Of a stretch of DNA of 64,000 bases, positions 1 through 8,413 are shown in pieces. Under the pieces are notes generated by a model, which made no database searches, was not told the origin of the DNA, and saw only the letters and a list, made by a program, of their open reading frames with translations. Both the position numbers and the translations under genes were made by a program. The DNA is from Halorussus limi (GTDB taxonomy: Archaea; Halobacteriota; Halobacteria; Halobacteriales; Haladaptataceae), in NCBI RefSeq assembly GCF_023238205.1, contig NZ_CP096659.1, forward strand, positions 1,939,626-2,003,625, read 5' to 3'. Position 1 is the first letter of the stretch. Each line of letters starts with the position of its first letter.

Positions 1-213
1 GCCGAGGCCGCGCTCACGACCACCGACCTGAACGTCTCGTACCTCCGACCCGCGACGGGCGACCTGCGGGCCGAGGCCGAGGTGGTGCGGGCCGGCGGGT
101 CGATGGGCGTGACCGAAGTCACCGTCACGAGCGAGCGACCCGACGGCGAGGGGGCGACCGAAGTCGCGGTCGGACGCGCGAGCTATCGGCTGTTCCGGGA
201 GGGAGAGACGTGA
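1..213 (+). CDS. PaaI-like hotdog thioesterase, 3' end only
   Basis: The first 70 codons of the window are open in frame 1 and end at TGA 211-213. The sequence reads like the C-terminal half of a PaaI/acyl-CoA thioesterase hotdog domain: it contains TTDLNVSYLRPA, then alternating strands with a GGSMGV turn. The family hydrolyses acyl- or aryl-acyl-CoA to the free acid in the cytoplasm. The N-terminal half with the catalytic residues lies before the window. Its stop overlaps the MaoC-like start in a GTGA junction, so the two are translationally coupled and probably share a pathway. Confidence 0.7.
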   Translation, partial: AEAALTTTDLNVSYLRPATGDLRAEAEVVRAGGSMGVTEVTVTSERPDGEGATEVAVGRASYRLFREGET

Positions 214-647
214 CGCTGTCGTTCGACGAACTCGACGTGGGCCGCCGGATTACCACCCCGTCCCGGACCGTCACCGAGGCCGACGTGACCAACTTCGCGG
301 GCGTGAGCGGCGACTTCAACCCCCTCCACACGAGTCGGACCGAGGCCGAGGCGTCCGACTTCGGCGGGCGCGTGGCCCACGGCGCGCTCGTGTTCTCGAT
401 GATGACCGGACTGGCGCGCCGCGCCAGCGACCGGCGCGCCGACGTGGTGGCGTTCTACGGCGTGGACCGACTCCGGTTCACCGCGCCGGTCGAGTTCGGC
501 GACACGATTCGCGTCGAGATGGAACTGGTCGAGAAGGACCCGAAGGACCATCCGACCGCGAGCGGCGTCGTCCGGTACGACGCCGAGGTGCTGAACCAGC
601 GCGACGAGACGGTGCTGTCGTGCGAACTGCTCTCGCTGGTGAAGTAG
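210..647 (+). CDS. MaoC-family hydratase (hotdog fold)
   Basis: The 145-residue protein starts at a GTG that overlaps the preceding stop by four bases. It has the single-hotdog MaoC signature: FAGVSGDFNPLH near residues 29-40, with the Asp35/His40 pair typical of R-specific enoyl-CoA hydratases, followed by VAHGALVFSMM for the central helix. Family members add water to 2-enoyl-CoA. Pairing with a thioesterase and nearby acyl-CoA genes fits short-chain or branched acyl-CoA breakdown, or the hydratase step of polyester metabolism. Substrate cannot be read from the sequence. Confidence 0.85.
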   Translation: MTLSFDELDVGRRITTPSRTVTEADVTNFAGVSGDFNPLHTSRTEAEASDFGGRVAHGALVFSMMTGLARRASDRRADVVAFYGVDRLRFTAPVEFGDTIRVEMELVEKDPKDHPTASGVVRYDAEVLNQRDETVLSCELLSLVK

Positions 648-720
648 GCGACGGCGGAAGCGCCGCGGGACGACCGTTCGAGACGGCCGCGCGGCGCTCA
701 CCGGCTTGTTCTCCCCGCGC

Positions 721-3700
721 TCACTCCTGAGAGGCGGACTGGACGCCCGTGAACTCGAATCGCGCGCCGCCGGCCTCGCTCTCGGTGACGGCGTACTCCC
801 ACCCGTACACCGCCGCGAGTTTCCGGACGAACGCCAACCCGATTCCGCTCCCGCCGCTGTCCGCGCTCGTCGTGAACCCCTCTTCGAACACCGCGTCCCT
901 GTCCTCGGCCGGGATGCCCTCCCCGTCGTCGGCGACGTAGAAGCCACCGACGGACTCGTCCGTCGAGGCTCCACTCGCTTCGCTCGCGGAGTCGTCGGGG
1001 AGGTGACCGACCGTGACCGTCACGTCGGCCCCGCCGTGCTCCACGGCGTTTTCGAGGAGATTCCGGAACAGGTGTTCGACGTACGTCTCGTCGGCTTCGA
1101 TTACGTCGCCGATTTCGGAGTCGAGTTCGGCGTCGGGCGCGTCCACGTCCGCCCACGCCCGTTCGGCGACGGCCGAGAGGTCGACCGGCGCGCGCTCGCC
1201 GACCGCTTCGCGCCCCCGGGTCAGCACCAGCATCACGTCGACCATGTCCTCGATGCGGTCGAAGGCTTCGGTGACGTACTCGACCGCTTCGGAGTCGGAT
1301 TCGTCGGGTAGTTGTTGGCTGTAAATCTGGCCGATCATGGTCGGATTCCGGAGCTCGTGGGCGAGCATGCTGGCGAAGTTTTCGAGCCGACCGTTCTTCC
1401 GTTCGAGTTCCTCCTCGCGGTGGGTGCGTTCGAGTTCGTAGCTCATGCACTGGCCCATCAGTTCGAGGAACGTCTGTTCGGCGTCGGTGAACGCCGCGTC
1501 CCGCGGCGAGAGGTCCGTGAAACAGATAGTGCCGTAGGCGTCGTCGCCCACCGTCAGTTGCACCCCGGCGTAACACGCGAGGCCGAACTCGTGGTAGAGG
1601 GCGTCGCCCTCCCACCCGGCGGCCTCGGCGTCGGCGACGCTGACCGGACTCCCCGTATCGACGACCTTCCGGCAGTAGTTGTCCGTCAGCGGCGGCGTGA
1701 GCGACCCTTCTCCGAGGTCGGGGTGGCTGCCGTGCATCTGCTTTATCTCGAACGCCTCCTCCCGCTCGCGGGTCACCATCCCCACGGGGAGGTCGAGGTG
1801 TTCGCACCCCAACTCCAGCAGTCGCTGGAACTTCTCGTCGGTCGATAGCTCGTTGTCGGCCGTAATCTCGTAGAGTTCTCGCTGGGACTGCTCGTGTTCG
1901 CGCTGTTCGAGTTCGTAGCTCACCCACTGGCCCATCAGTTCGACGAAGGTGCGCTCGGTCTCGGAGAACTCGCGGTCGCGCGCCTCCGTGCTCCCGAACC
2001 AGAGCGTCCCGTACGGGGAGGTTCCGCTCGACACCTTCGTGCCGAGATAGCTCGTCAGTCCGAACTCCTGATGAATCGGGTCTTCGACCCAGTCAGTGCC
2101 GGCCACGTCCGCCATGCTGACCGGGTCCTCGCTCTCGATGGTCTGGCGACAGAAACAGCCGTACCCCGGGTCCGACCAGAGTTCCTCGTCGTCGGCGACG
2201 CCGAGACCGACCCCCTTCTCCAACCGGAACTCGCCGTCCCACGACGGGAGGTGGTTCAGTCCCGCCATCTCGAGACCGAACCGCTCGCGTCCCAACTCGA
2301 ACAGCCGTTCGAGTTTCTCCTCGAACGACAGGTTGGGGTCGGAGGTTATCTCGTAGCTCTCGCGCAGGAACGCCTCGCGCTGGCGGCGTTCGAGTTCGTA
2401 CTTCACCCACTGGCTGATGAGGTCGAGGAACGTCCGCTCGGTGTCGGTGAACGGTTCGTCTCGCGGTTCGTTCGAGACGAACCAGAACGTCCGGTCTACG
2501 TCCCCGTCGATTTCGAGGTACGTGCCGAAGTACGTCCGCACGCCGAACTCCTCGTAACACAGTTCGCCCTCGAAGCCGTCGGCCACGGGGTCGGTGACCG
2601 CGACTGGTTCGGCGTCGGCGGTCGCCGCGCCGTCCTCGGCGACCACCCGGCAGTAGGTGTCCGAGAGGTTGGCGCGCGCTCCGGGGACGAGGTGGTCGTG
2701 GTCGCCGCTGACCAACTCTATCTCGAAGAAGTCCGTGCCGGGGTCTATCTTGGCCAGTCCGCCGAGGTCGAGACCGAACTGCTCGCACCCGAGGTCACAC
2801 AGCGCGTCGAGTTTCGCCTCGAACGACCGACTACCGTCGGAGGTTATCTCGTAGCTCTCGCGCAGGAACGCCTCGCGCTGTTGGCGCTCGAGTTCGTTGC
2901 CCATCCACTGGCCTATCAGGTCGAGGAACGCCCGCTCTCCGCGGGTGTACTGCTCCTCGCGGGGCGTCTCGGACGCGAAACACAGCGTCCCGTACTCCTC
3001 GCCGCCGGCGTGGACGGTGGTCCCGAAGTAGGCGTCCAGTCCGAACCGTTCGTAGGCCGGGTCGTCCTTCCACCCGACGTTCGCGGCGTCTCGGACGGCT
3101 ATTGAACCGGGCGAGGCGAGCAGTTTCTCGCAGTACGTGTCGCAGATGGAGTCCGTGACGCCCGGCCGAATCTGCTCGCTGGGGCCGACGGCGTCGACGA
3201 TGGTGAACGTGTCGTCGCCGTCGGTGCGAGTGAAGTAGCCGATTTCGAGGTCGAACCGCTCGGTCCCGAATTCGAGCAGACGACGTATCTTCTCCTCGAA
3301 CGACCGGGTCGAGTCGGACGTTATCTCGTAGAACTCTCGTTGGTCGCGCTCGCGCCGGCGGAGCGTTGCCTCCGCCACGGTTCGGTCCCGGAGCGTCCGG
3401 AGCATCCGTTCGTTCTCGCTGACGGGCGCGTCCGGCCCGAAGAACTCCTCGGGCGGCGTGTAGTAGAAGTTGTGACAGACCTCCCCGTCGTAGACGAGAT
3501 GGGGATGAGTCCGGATAACGTTCCGGACGGTCTCCGGCCCGAACTTCCCGCGGTCGTACTGGCAGAGCGCGAGGCAGGCCTCGTCGGCGAAGAGGTCGTT
3601 GACCTTCGACTCGTACTCCATGAACTGCTCGACGGTCGCGGTGTCGTCCCGGAGCCACGTCGTCCCGGCGACGATACGGAGCGCCTCGAACTCCTCGGTA

Positions 3701-4152
3701 GCGGCCGCGACGGTGTCGGCGTAGAACTCCAGCATCTCGTTCGGGGAGAACGCCCCGTCGCGGAGATACGTCTCCTGCACCGTGTGGAACGAGAGCGCTC
3801 CCGAATCGAGCGCGTTATCGACGTCGAGTCCGGCGTCCCGCACCGCCGCCCGGACCTCGGCTTCGTCGGTTTCGTCGACGATGAACATGACGCGCTCGCC
3901 GCGTTCGAGGCCCTGACGGACGAACGGGACGGCGGCGGCGAACCGCTCGTCGTCCGTCTCGTAGATGTGCGCGAAGTGGTCGTTGCAGGCGTGGTCGTCG
4001 AGTCGCTCGACGGGACCGTCGAGCGCTGGACTCGACTGAAACGCGTCGAACTCGGTTTCGAGGGTCCGAGAGAGGTCCGCTGTGGCGTTCGGAGATACGT
4101 GCTCGCTCACGTCGCCGTCCCCCTCCCCGTCTGGCGAAACGTCCCCGACCAC
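721..4152 (-). CDS. MEDS-GAF(x4) sensor histidine kinase
   Basis: This 1143-residue soluble kinase has no membrane segment. Residues 45-240 form a MEDS-type sensory domain (DHACNDHFAHIYE at the front). Four GAF units follow, at about 270-420, 424-590, 592-755 and 757-910, each led by a YEIT(S/A)D linker helix. The kinase core carries the H-box LAHELRNP (His932), N-box NLLENAVEHGG (1031-1041), G1 DDGEGIP (1075-1081) and G2 GSGIGLAF (1101-1108). It should autophosphorylate and pass phosphate to a response regulator, but none is adjacent. The start is GTG at 4152. A T-rich box near 4190-4199 is the likely promoter. An ATG at 4166 is out of frame. Confidence 0.92.
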   Translation of the reverse strand: MVGDVSPDGEGDGDVSEHVSPNATADLSRTLETEFDAFQSSPALDGPVERLDDHACNDHFAHIYETDDERFAAAVPFVRQGLERGERVMFIVDETDEAEVRAAVRDAGLDVDNALDSGALSFHTVQETYLRDGAFSPNEMLEFYADTVAAATEEFEALRIVAGTTWLRDDTATVEQFMEYESKVNDLFADEACLALCQYDRGKFGPETVRNVIRTHPHLVYDGEVCHNFYYTPPEEFFGPDAPVSENERMLRTLRDRTVAEATLRRRERDQREFYEITSDSTRSFEEKIRRLLEFGTERFDLEIGYFTRTDGDDTFTIVDAVGPSEQIRPGVTDSICDTYCEKLLASPGSIAVRDAANVGWKDDPAYERFGLDAYFGTTVHAGGEEYGTLCFASETPREEQYTRGERAFLDLIGQWMGNELERQQREAFLRESYEITSDGSRSFEAKLDALCDLGCEQFGLDLGGLAKIDPGTDFFEIELVSGDHDHLVPGARANLSDTYCRVVAEDGAATADAEPVAVTDPVADGFEGELCYEEFGVRTYFGTYLEIDGDVDRTFWFVSNEPRDEPFTDTERTFLDLISQWVKYELERRQREAFLRESYEITSDPNLSFEEKLERLFELGRERFGLEMAGLNHLPSWDGEFRLEKGVGLGVADDEELWSDPGYGCFCRQTIESEDPVSMADVAGTDWVEDPIHQEFGLTSYLGTKVSSGTSPYGTLWFGSTEARDREFSETERTFVELMGQWVSYELEQREHEQSQRELYEITADNELSTDEKFQRLLELGCEHLDLPVGMVTREREEAFEIKQMHGSHPDLGEGSLTPPLTDNYCRKVVDTGSPVSVADAEAAGWEGDALYHEFGLACYAGVQLTVGDDAYGTICFTDLSPRDAAFTDAEQTFLELMGQCMSYELERTHREEELERKNGRLENFASMLAHELRNPTMIGQIYSQQLPDESDSEAVEYVTEAFDRIEDMVDVMLVLTRGREAVGERAPVDLSAVAERAWADVDAPDAELDSEIGDVIEADETYVEHLFRNLLENAVEHGGADVTVTVGHLPDDSASEASGASTDESVGGFYVADDGEGIPAEDRDAVFEEGFTTSADSGGSGIGLAFVRKLAAVYGWEYAVTESEAGGARFEFTGVQSASQE

Positions 4153-4250
4153 AGTGTCGTTCTCATAGGAACGAACAGTGGTTCAGCGGGGAAAAAGATA
4201 CTGCAGACCCGAGTGATTCGTTATCACGGAACATCGAGAAGGCGACGAGA

Positions 4251-4778
4251 CTACTCGACGTGTTCGCCGTTCAGGCTGTCGAAAATCTCGGGGTCGGTGC
4301 CGAACTTCAGCACGTTGTGGATGACCGAATTGCGGATGTTGGCGATGACGTCGCCGTGTTCCTTGTAGCACTCGTGTATCCACCGCGACTCGTCCTGTCG
4401 CGAGGGGAACATCATCACCGTCTTCCACTGGTACTCGCCGTCCGAGAGGAAGTAGAACAGGGTGTGCGGGTCGTCGCGGATGTACTCCATCGCGTCGCGC
4501 CACCCCTCCTCGAAGTTCTCGGGGTTGAACTTGAACTCGAACAGGCCGAAGATGTAGTACTCCTCGTTGGGGATGATGGCCTCCCGGAACACGCCCTCGT
4601 TGCGCATCTCCCGGATGGACTCGCTGACCGTAACGTGAGACACCTCGATGCCGTACTCCTCGGCGAGGATGCTGGTGAGTTCTCGCGACGACAGTTGCGG
4701 GTCCCGCGTCAACTCCCGCAGAATCGCGACGTCGCGGTCCTTGAAGTTCCAGTTGGGTGATTGCGTTCCGTCGGTCAT
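4251..4778 (-). CDS. AsnC/Lrp-like winged-helix regulator
   Basis: The protein has 175 residues from ATG 4778. Residues 12-65 form a winged helix (FKDRDVAILRELTRDPQ, then SSRELTSILAEEYGIEVSH and a recognition helix VTVSESIREMRNEG). The remainder is an alpha/beta effector-like domain with several aromatic residues (EEYYIFGLFEFKF). It resembles haloarchaeal Lrp/AsnC or related DNA-binding regulators, although the C-terminal half is not a clear RAM domain. It lies between the alpha/beta hydrolase and the sensor kinase on the same strand. Its ligand and targets are unknown. Confidence 0.8.
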   Translation of the reverse strand: MTDGTQSPNWNFKDRDVAILRELTRDPQLSSRELTSILAEEYGIEVSHVTVSESIREMRNEGVFREAIIPNEEYYIFGLFEFKFNPENFEEGWRDAMEYIRDDPHTLFYFLSDGEYQWKTVMMFPSRQDESRWIHECYKEHGDVIANIRNSVIHNVLKFGTDPEIFDSLNGEHVE

Positions 4779-4804
4779 GGTCTTGGCTTTCCGCGACTGC
4801 TTTA

Positions 4805-5713
4805 TCAGGGTTCTCCTTCGCTCAGGAAGGACGCGAGTCGGTCGCGGTACGCCTCCGGACGGTCCTCGACGACCCAGTGGTAGGCCCGGTCCAGCACCGA
4901 CAGGTCCGCGTCCTGTAGGTCGTCTTCGAGGCGTTCGGCGTACGAGACCGGTTGGAGCACGTCGTCGCCGCCCCACAGCAGCAGCGTCTCGGCGGTGATG
5001 GCTCCGTAGTCGAGTTCCGTGGTGTGGTTGGTGTTGGTCGCCACCGCGTTCCGCGAGAGCGACAGTTTCCCCGCCTCGGACTGCCACGGCGCTTTCATCC
5101 CCGCCACGAACTCCTCGTGGCCCTCGTCGTCGTAGAGGCCGTCGGCGAACGCGAAGTCGAGTTTCGCGTCGAGTTCCTCGTCGGAGAGGTCGGCGGTCGA
5201 GGGGAGACCGAGTTCGCTGACGAACTCGACGGGCCACGAGTCGTAGCAGACCGCGTTCGACAGCACCAACTGGTCCACCGCGTCCGGACTGTGACTCGCG
5301 TACCGGAGCGCGACCCCGCCGCCGATGTCGTGGGCCACCAGCGAGAATGTCTCGACGCCGAGTTCGTCGAACAGGTCCTCCAGCATCGCCTCTTGGGCGC
5401 GTATCGACCGGTCGAACCCGTCGGCCATCGCGGAGTTGCCGTAGCCGAGCAGGTCGGGCGCGATGACGCGCCGGTCCTCGGCGATTTCGGGAGCGATATC
5501 GCGCCAGAGGAACGACCACGTCGGGATGCCGTGGACGAACACGACCGGCGGTTTGCCGTCGTTCGACTCACCGGCGTCTTCGCGGCGTTCGCCGCTCGCG
5601 TTCTCCGAGGCGCCGCCGGATTCGCTATCGTAGTACGCCACCTCCAACTCGTGACCGTCCACGGTCACGGTCGCGGACTCCTGTCGGTCGCTCCACTCCT
5701 CGTGTCCCGGCAT
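4805..5713 (-). CDS. alpha/beta hydrolase with Asp nucleophile (dehalogenase/epoxide-hydrolase-like)
   Basis: The 302-residue protein starts at ATG 5713, sharing one base with the preceding stop (TAATG), so it is coupled to the acyl-CoA dehydrogenase. The fold markers are the oxyanion HGIPTW (61-66), nucleophile elbow AHDIGGG with Asp129, acid Asp250 or Asp251 in WGGDD, and His279 in AYHW. An Asp rather than Ser nucleophile places it with haloalkane or fluoroacetate dehalogenases and epoxide hydrolases, not ordinary esterases. A low-complexity Ser/Glu/Gly insert sits at 31-52. The actual substrate is unknown. Confidence 0.88.
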   Translation of the reverse strand: MPGHEEWSDRQESATVTVDGHELEVAYYDSESGGASENASGERREDAGESNDGKPPVVFVHGIPTWSFLWRDIAPEIAEDRRVIAPDLLGYGNSAMADGFDRSIRAQEAMLEDLFDELGVETFSLVAHDIGGGVALRYASHSPDAVDQLVLSNAVCYDSWPVEFVSELGLPSTADLSDEELDAKLDFAFADGLYDDEGHEEFVAGMKAPWQSEAGKLSLSRNAVATNTNHTTELDYGAITAETLLLWGGDDVLQPVSYAERLEDDLQDADLSVLDRAYHWVVEDRPEAYRDRLASFLSEGEP

Positions 5714-6852
5714 TACTGGAGGTTGTCCGAGATGATGTTCTTCTGAATCTCGCTGGTCCCCTCGTATATCTTCGTGATGCGGGCGTCGCGGTAGTAGCGC
5801 TCGACGGGGTGGTCGGTGACGAAACCGGCGCCGCCGTGGACCTGAATCGCCTCGTCTGCCACGTCCACCGCGTGTTCGCTGGCGAATAGCTTGGCCATGC
5901 TGGCGAACTGCGTGGCCATCTGGTCGTCGCCGCCCTCGACGTACGACGCCGCCCGGTAGGTGAGCGACCGGGCCGCCTCGACGTTGGTCGCCATCTCCGC
6001 GAGTTTGTGCTCGATGGCCTGAAAGTCGCCGATTTTCTGGCCGAACTGCTCGCGCTCGTCGGCGTAGTCGAGCGCGGCGTCGAGGGCGGCCTGCGCGGTG
6101 CCGACCGCTTGGGCCGCGACGCTGGTTCGCCCGCTGGCGAAGAAGTCCATCAGTTGGTAGAACCCCTTGTCGACTTCGCCGATGACGTTCTCCTCGGGGA
6201 CCCGCACGTCGTCGAGGATGACCTCCGCGAGGTCGGAGGCCCGGATGCCGAGTTTGTTGTTTATCTTCTCGGTCCGGAACCCCTCCGCGTCGGTCGGGAC
6301 GAGGAACGCGGTGATGCCGCGGTGGCCCTCGTCGGGAGACGTCTTGGTCATCACCACGGCCACGTCGGCGACGGTGCCGTTGGTAATCCACATCTTGTTG
6401 CCGTTGATGACGTACTCGTCGCCGTCCTTCTCCGCCCGCGTCTCGATGCCCGCGACGTTCGACCCGTGGGCGGGTTCGGAGATACAGCTACAGCACGCCG
6501 ATTCGCCCGACGCGATGCGGGTCAGCCACTCCTCTTTCATCCACTCGTCGCCGTACTTGCGAATCATGTTCGACCCGAACCCGCGGCTTCCGATGGCGCT
6601 TCCGATGCCGGGGTCGGCCCGCCAGAGTTCCTCGGTGACGACGATGGCCGACAGCGTGTCCATCCCCGCGCCGCCGTACTCCACCGGGATGGACGGGGCC
6701 ACGAAGTCGAGTTCCGCCGCCTTCCGGACGAGGTCGGCGGGGTACTTCTTCTCCTCGTCGTGTTCTCTCGCGACCGGCCGTATCTCCTCCTCGCCGAACG
6801 TCCGGACCGCCTCGCGGATAGCCCGCTGTTCGTCTGACAATCGAAATGCCAT
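5713..6852 (-). CDS. acyl-CoA dehydrogenase
   Basis: This is a full-length 379-residue FAD enzyme of the short-chain/isovaleryl/glutaryl-like group. Visible motifs are LSDEQRAIREAVRTF at the N-terminal helix, CCSCISEPAHGSN in the middle strand domain, MWITNG, and IYEGTSEIQ at the C-terminus with the catalytic-base Glu364. It oxidises acyl-CoA to 2-enoyl-CoA and passes electrons to ETF. The ATG at 6852 is about 23-27 bases from the box AATAAAAAG (6871-6879), so the transcript is probably leaderless. The alpha/beta hydrolase follows directly in the same operon. Confidence 0.95.
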   Translation of the reverse strand: MAFRLSDEQRAIREAVRTFGEEEIRPVAREHDEEKKYPADLVRKAAELDFVAPSIPVEYGGAGMDTLSAIVVTEELWRADPGIGSAIGSRGFGSNMIRKYGDEWMKEEWLTRIASGESACCSCISEPAHGSNVAGIETRAEKDGDEYVINGNKMWITNGTVADVAVVMTKTSPDEGHRGITAFLVPTDAEGFRTEKINNKLGIRASDLAEVILDDVRVPEENVIGEVDKGFYQLMDFFASGRTSVAAQAVGTAQAALDAALDYADEREQFGQKIGDFQAIEHKLAEMATNVEAARSLTYRAASYVEGGDDQMATQFASMAKLFASEHAVDVADEAIQVHGGAGFVTDHPVERYYRDARITKIYEGTSEIQKNIISDNLQ

Positions 6853-6977
6853 ATCCCCACTTCACCTTCCAATAAAAAGTATTTTTGGTGGGATTGGAAA
6901 ACTGTTAACCAAACACCCGGGTGTCGGTTACATCTCTGCCATAGTTTTATGTGGTACCGTGACGCAAGCTACCGACT
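6853..6977. promoter_or_regulatory. divergent promoter region with compound inverted repeat
   Basis: These 125 bases separate the acyl-CoA dehydrogenase and alcohol dehydrogenase genes. A minus-strand TATA-like box lies at 6871-6879 and a plus-strand box (TTTTAT) at 6945-6950, 28-33 bases before the alcohol dehydrogenase ATG. Between them, 6913-6924 is the perfect palindrome ACACCCGGGTGT, flanked by TAACC (6906-6910) and GGTTA (6926-6930). The nested arrangement looks like an operator serving one or both genes. The protein that binds it is unknown. Confidence 0.6.
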
Positions 6978-8039
6978 ATGCGCGCCGCAGTGTTACGTGA
7001 GTACGGCGAACCCCTCGAAATCGAGGACGTTGACCGACCAGAGCCCGACCCGGACGGCGTCGTGATAGAGACCGAGGCCTGTGGCATCTGCCGGAGCGAC
7101 TGGCACGCGTGGCAGGGCGACTGGGACTGGATAGGCGCGAAACCGCCGAAGGGCCAGATTCTGGGCCACGAACCCGCGGGCACGGTCATCTCGGTCGGCG
7201 AGGACGTGACCCGCCTCAGCGAGGGCGACAACGTGGCCGTCCCGTTCAACCTCAGCGACGGCACCTGTCCGATGTGCCAGACCGGCCACTCGAACGTCTG
7301 CGAGAACGTCCTGCCGCTGGGATTCTCCGAGGCCGCGCCGGGCGCGTTCGCCGAGGAGGTCCACGTCCCGGTCGCCGACCAGAACGCGGTGGCGCTCCCC
7401 GACGGCGTCTCGCCCGTCGCGATGGCCGGACTCGGCTGTCGGTTCGTCACCGCGTTCCACGCGCTGGTCCACCGGGCGGACGTGGACGCGGGCGACTGGG
7501 TCGCGGTCCACGGGTGCGGCGGGGTCGGCCTCTCGGCGGTCCACATCGCCGACGCTATCGGCGCGAACGTCGTCGCGGTGGACCTCACCGACGAGAAACT
7601 GGCGAAGGCCGAGGAACTGGGCGCGGACGCGACGGTCAACGCCGCCGAGAGCGACAACGTCCCGCGGGCCGTGATGGGAGTCACCGACGGCGGAGCGCAC
7701 GTCTCGGTGGACGCGCTCGGCATCGCCGAGACGTGTCGCAACTCGGTCCAGAGCCTCCGCCGCCGGGGCCAGCACGTCCAAATCGGGTTGACCTCCGAGG
7801 AGGAGCAGGGGACCGTCGAACTCCCGACCGACGCGATGGTGATGCAGGAGGCCGAGTTCATCGGGTCGTTCGGGATGCAACCCCCGCGCTACGACGAGAT
7901 ATTCCGCATGGTCGAGGCGGGGACGCTCGACCCGAGCGCGGTCGTCTCCGAGACGGTGACGCTCGACGACGTGCCCGACCGCCTCGCCGCGATGAGCGAC
8001 TTCGAGACGATGGGCATCCCGGTCGTGGACGAGTTCTGA
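6978..8039 (+). CDS. zinc-dependent alcohol dehydrogenase (MDR family)
   Basis: The 353-residue medium-chain dehydrogenase oxidises alcohols with NAD(P). Catalytic zinc ligands are Cys38 (in CGICRSD) and His64/Glu65 (LGHEP). The structural-zinc lobe at 94-108 reads DGTCPMCQTGHSNVC, with Cys97, Cys100 and Cys108 but Asp94 where the first Cys is expected. A Rossmann motif (GCGGVGLSAV) follows near residue 178. Transcribed divergently from the acyl-CoA dehydrogenase across a palindromic region. Substrate is unresolved; an aldehyde or alcohol linked to the neighbouring acyl-CoA pathway is a reasonable guess. Confidence 0.93.
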   Translation: MRAAVLREYGEPLEIEDVDRPEPDPDGVVIETEACGICRSDWHAWQGDWDWIGAKPPKGQILGHEPAGTVISVGEDVTRLSEGDNVAVPFNLSDGTCPMCQTGHSNVCENVLPLGFSEAAPGAFAEEVHVPVADQNAVALPDGVSPVAMAGLGCRFVTAFHALVHRADVDAGDWVAVHGCGGVGLSAVHIADAIGANVVAVDLTDEKLAKAEELGADATVNAAESDNVPRAVMGVTDGGAHVSVDALGIAETCRNSVQSLRRRGQHVQIGLTSEEEQGTVELPTDAMVMQEAEFIGSFGMQPPRYDEIFRMVEAGTLDPSAVVSETVTLDDVPDRLAAMSDFETMGIPVVDEF

Positions 8040-8052
8040 GCGTCGTCGCGAG

Positions 8053-8232
8053 TCAGAGGTCGACGGTACAGCACGCCCCGTCGACCAAGTTCGCCTCGTC
8101 GATGTGCGCCGACAGACAGGCGTAGTTGCAGAACCGCCCGGCCGATTCGCGCCCGTCGCCGCGCCGTTCGGCCACGAAGACGGGGTCGTGGTCGTTCACG
8201 TCGCTCCCGCAGTAGGTACAGTCGGCAGTCAT
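8053..8232 (-). CDS. small zinc-binding protein (59 aa)
   Basis: A 59-codon ORF runs from ATG 8232 to TGA 8053. The protein opens MTADCTYCGSDV and later has RFCNYACLSAH and GACCTVDL. The paired CxxC-type motifs (Cys5/Cys8, Cys35/Cys39) resemble the small treble-clef/MYM-like zinc fingers that are common and conserved in haloarchaea. A TATA-like GGCTTATTG near 8255-8263 lies about 27 bases upstream, consistent with a leaderless start. It converges on the alcohol dehydrogenase gene with 13 bases between the stops. Function is unknown. Confidence 0.75.
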   Translation of the reverse strand: MTADCTYCGSDVNDHDPVFVAERRGDGRESAGRFCNYACLSAHIDEANLVDGACCTVDL

Positions 8233-8356
8233 AGTCGTGCCAAGGCGTCGAACGCAATAAGCCGTTTGGAGGCGCCGAACGCAGGAGTCGTTTCCCGGTG
8301 GCGGACCGGAGAACGCTGCCCGATTGCGTATCCGGATGAGAGAAACATATACAGTC

Positions 8357-8398
8357 TTCTCAAGTTCCTACTCCTGTGTTTGAGAAACAAAAATACGT
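8357..8398 (-). terminator. possible terminator after hotdog thioesterase
   Basis: Just past the minus-strand thioesterase stop there is a T-rich stretch (reading TATTTTTG on the minus strand at about 8391-8398), followed by an inverted repeat TTCTCAA/TTGAGAA (8357-8363 and 8380-8386). Archaeal termination mainly needs the T-rich tract; the hairpin may be incidental. Confidence 0.3.
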
Positions 8399-8413
8399 CC
8401 GGGTCGGCGACAG

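Noticed and set aside
698-1927. 409-codon minus-strand ORF inside the sensor kinase
   Set aside because: Arg-rich and repetitive composition, no motif; it is the other-frame shadow of the MEDS-GAF kinase.
4779-5519. 247-codon extension before the AsnC-like regulator
   Set aside because: Arg/Gly-rich out-of-frame reading of the hydrolase gene; ATG 4778 begins the winged helix correctly.
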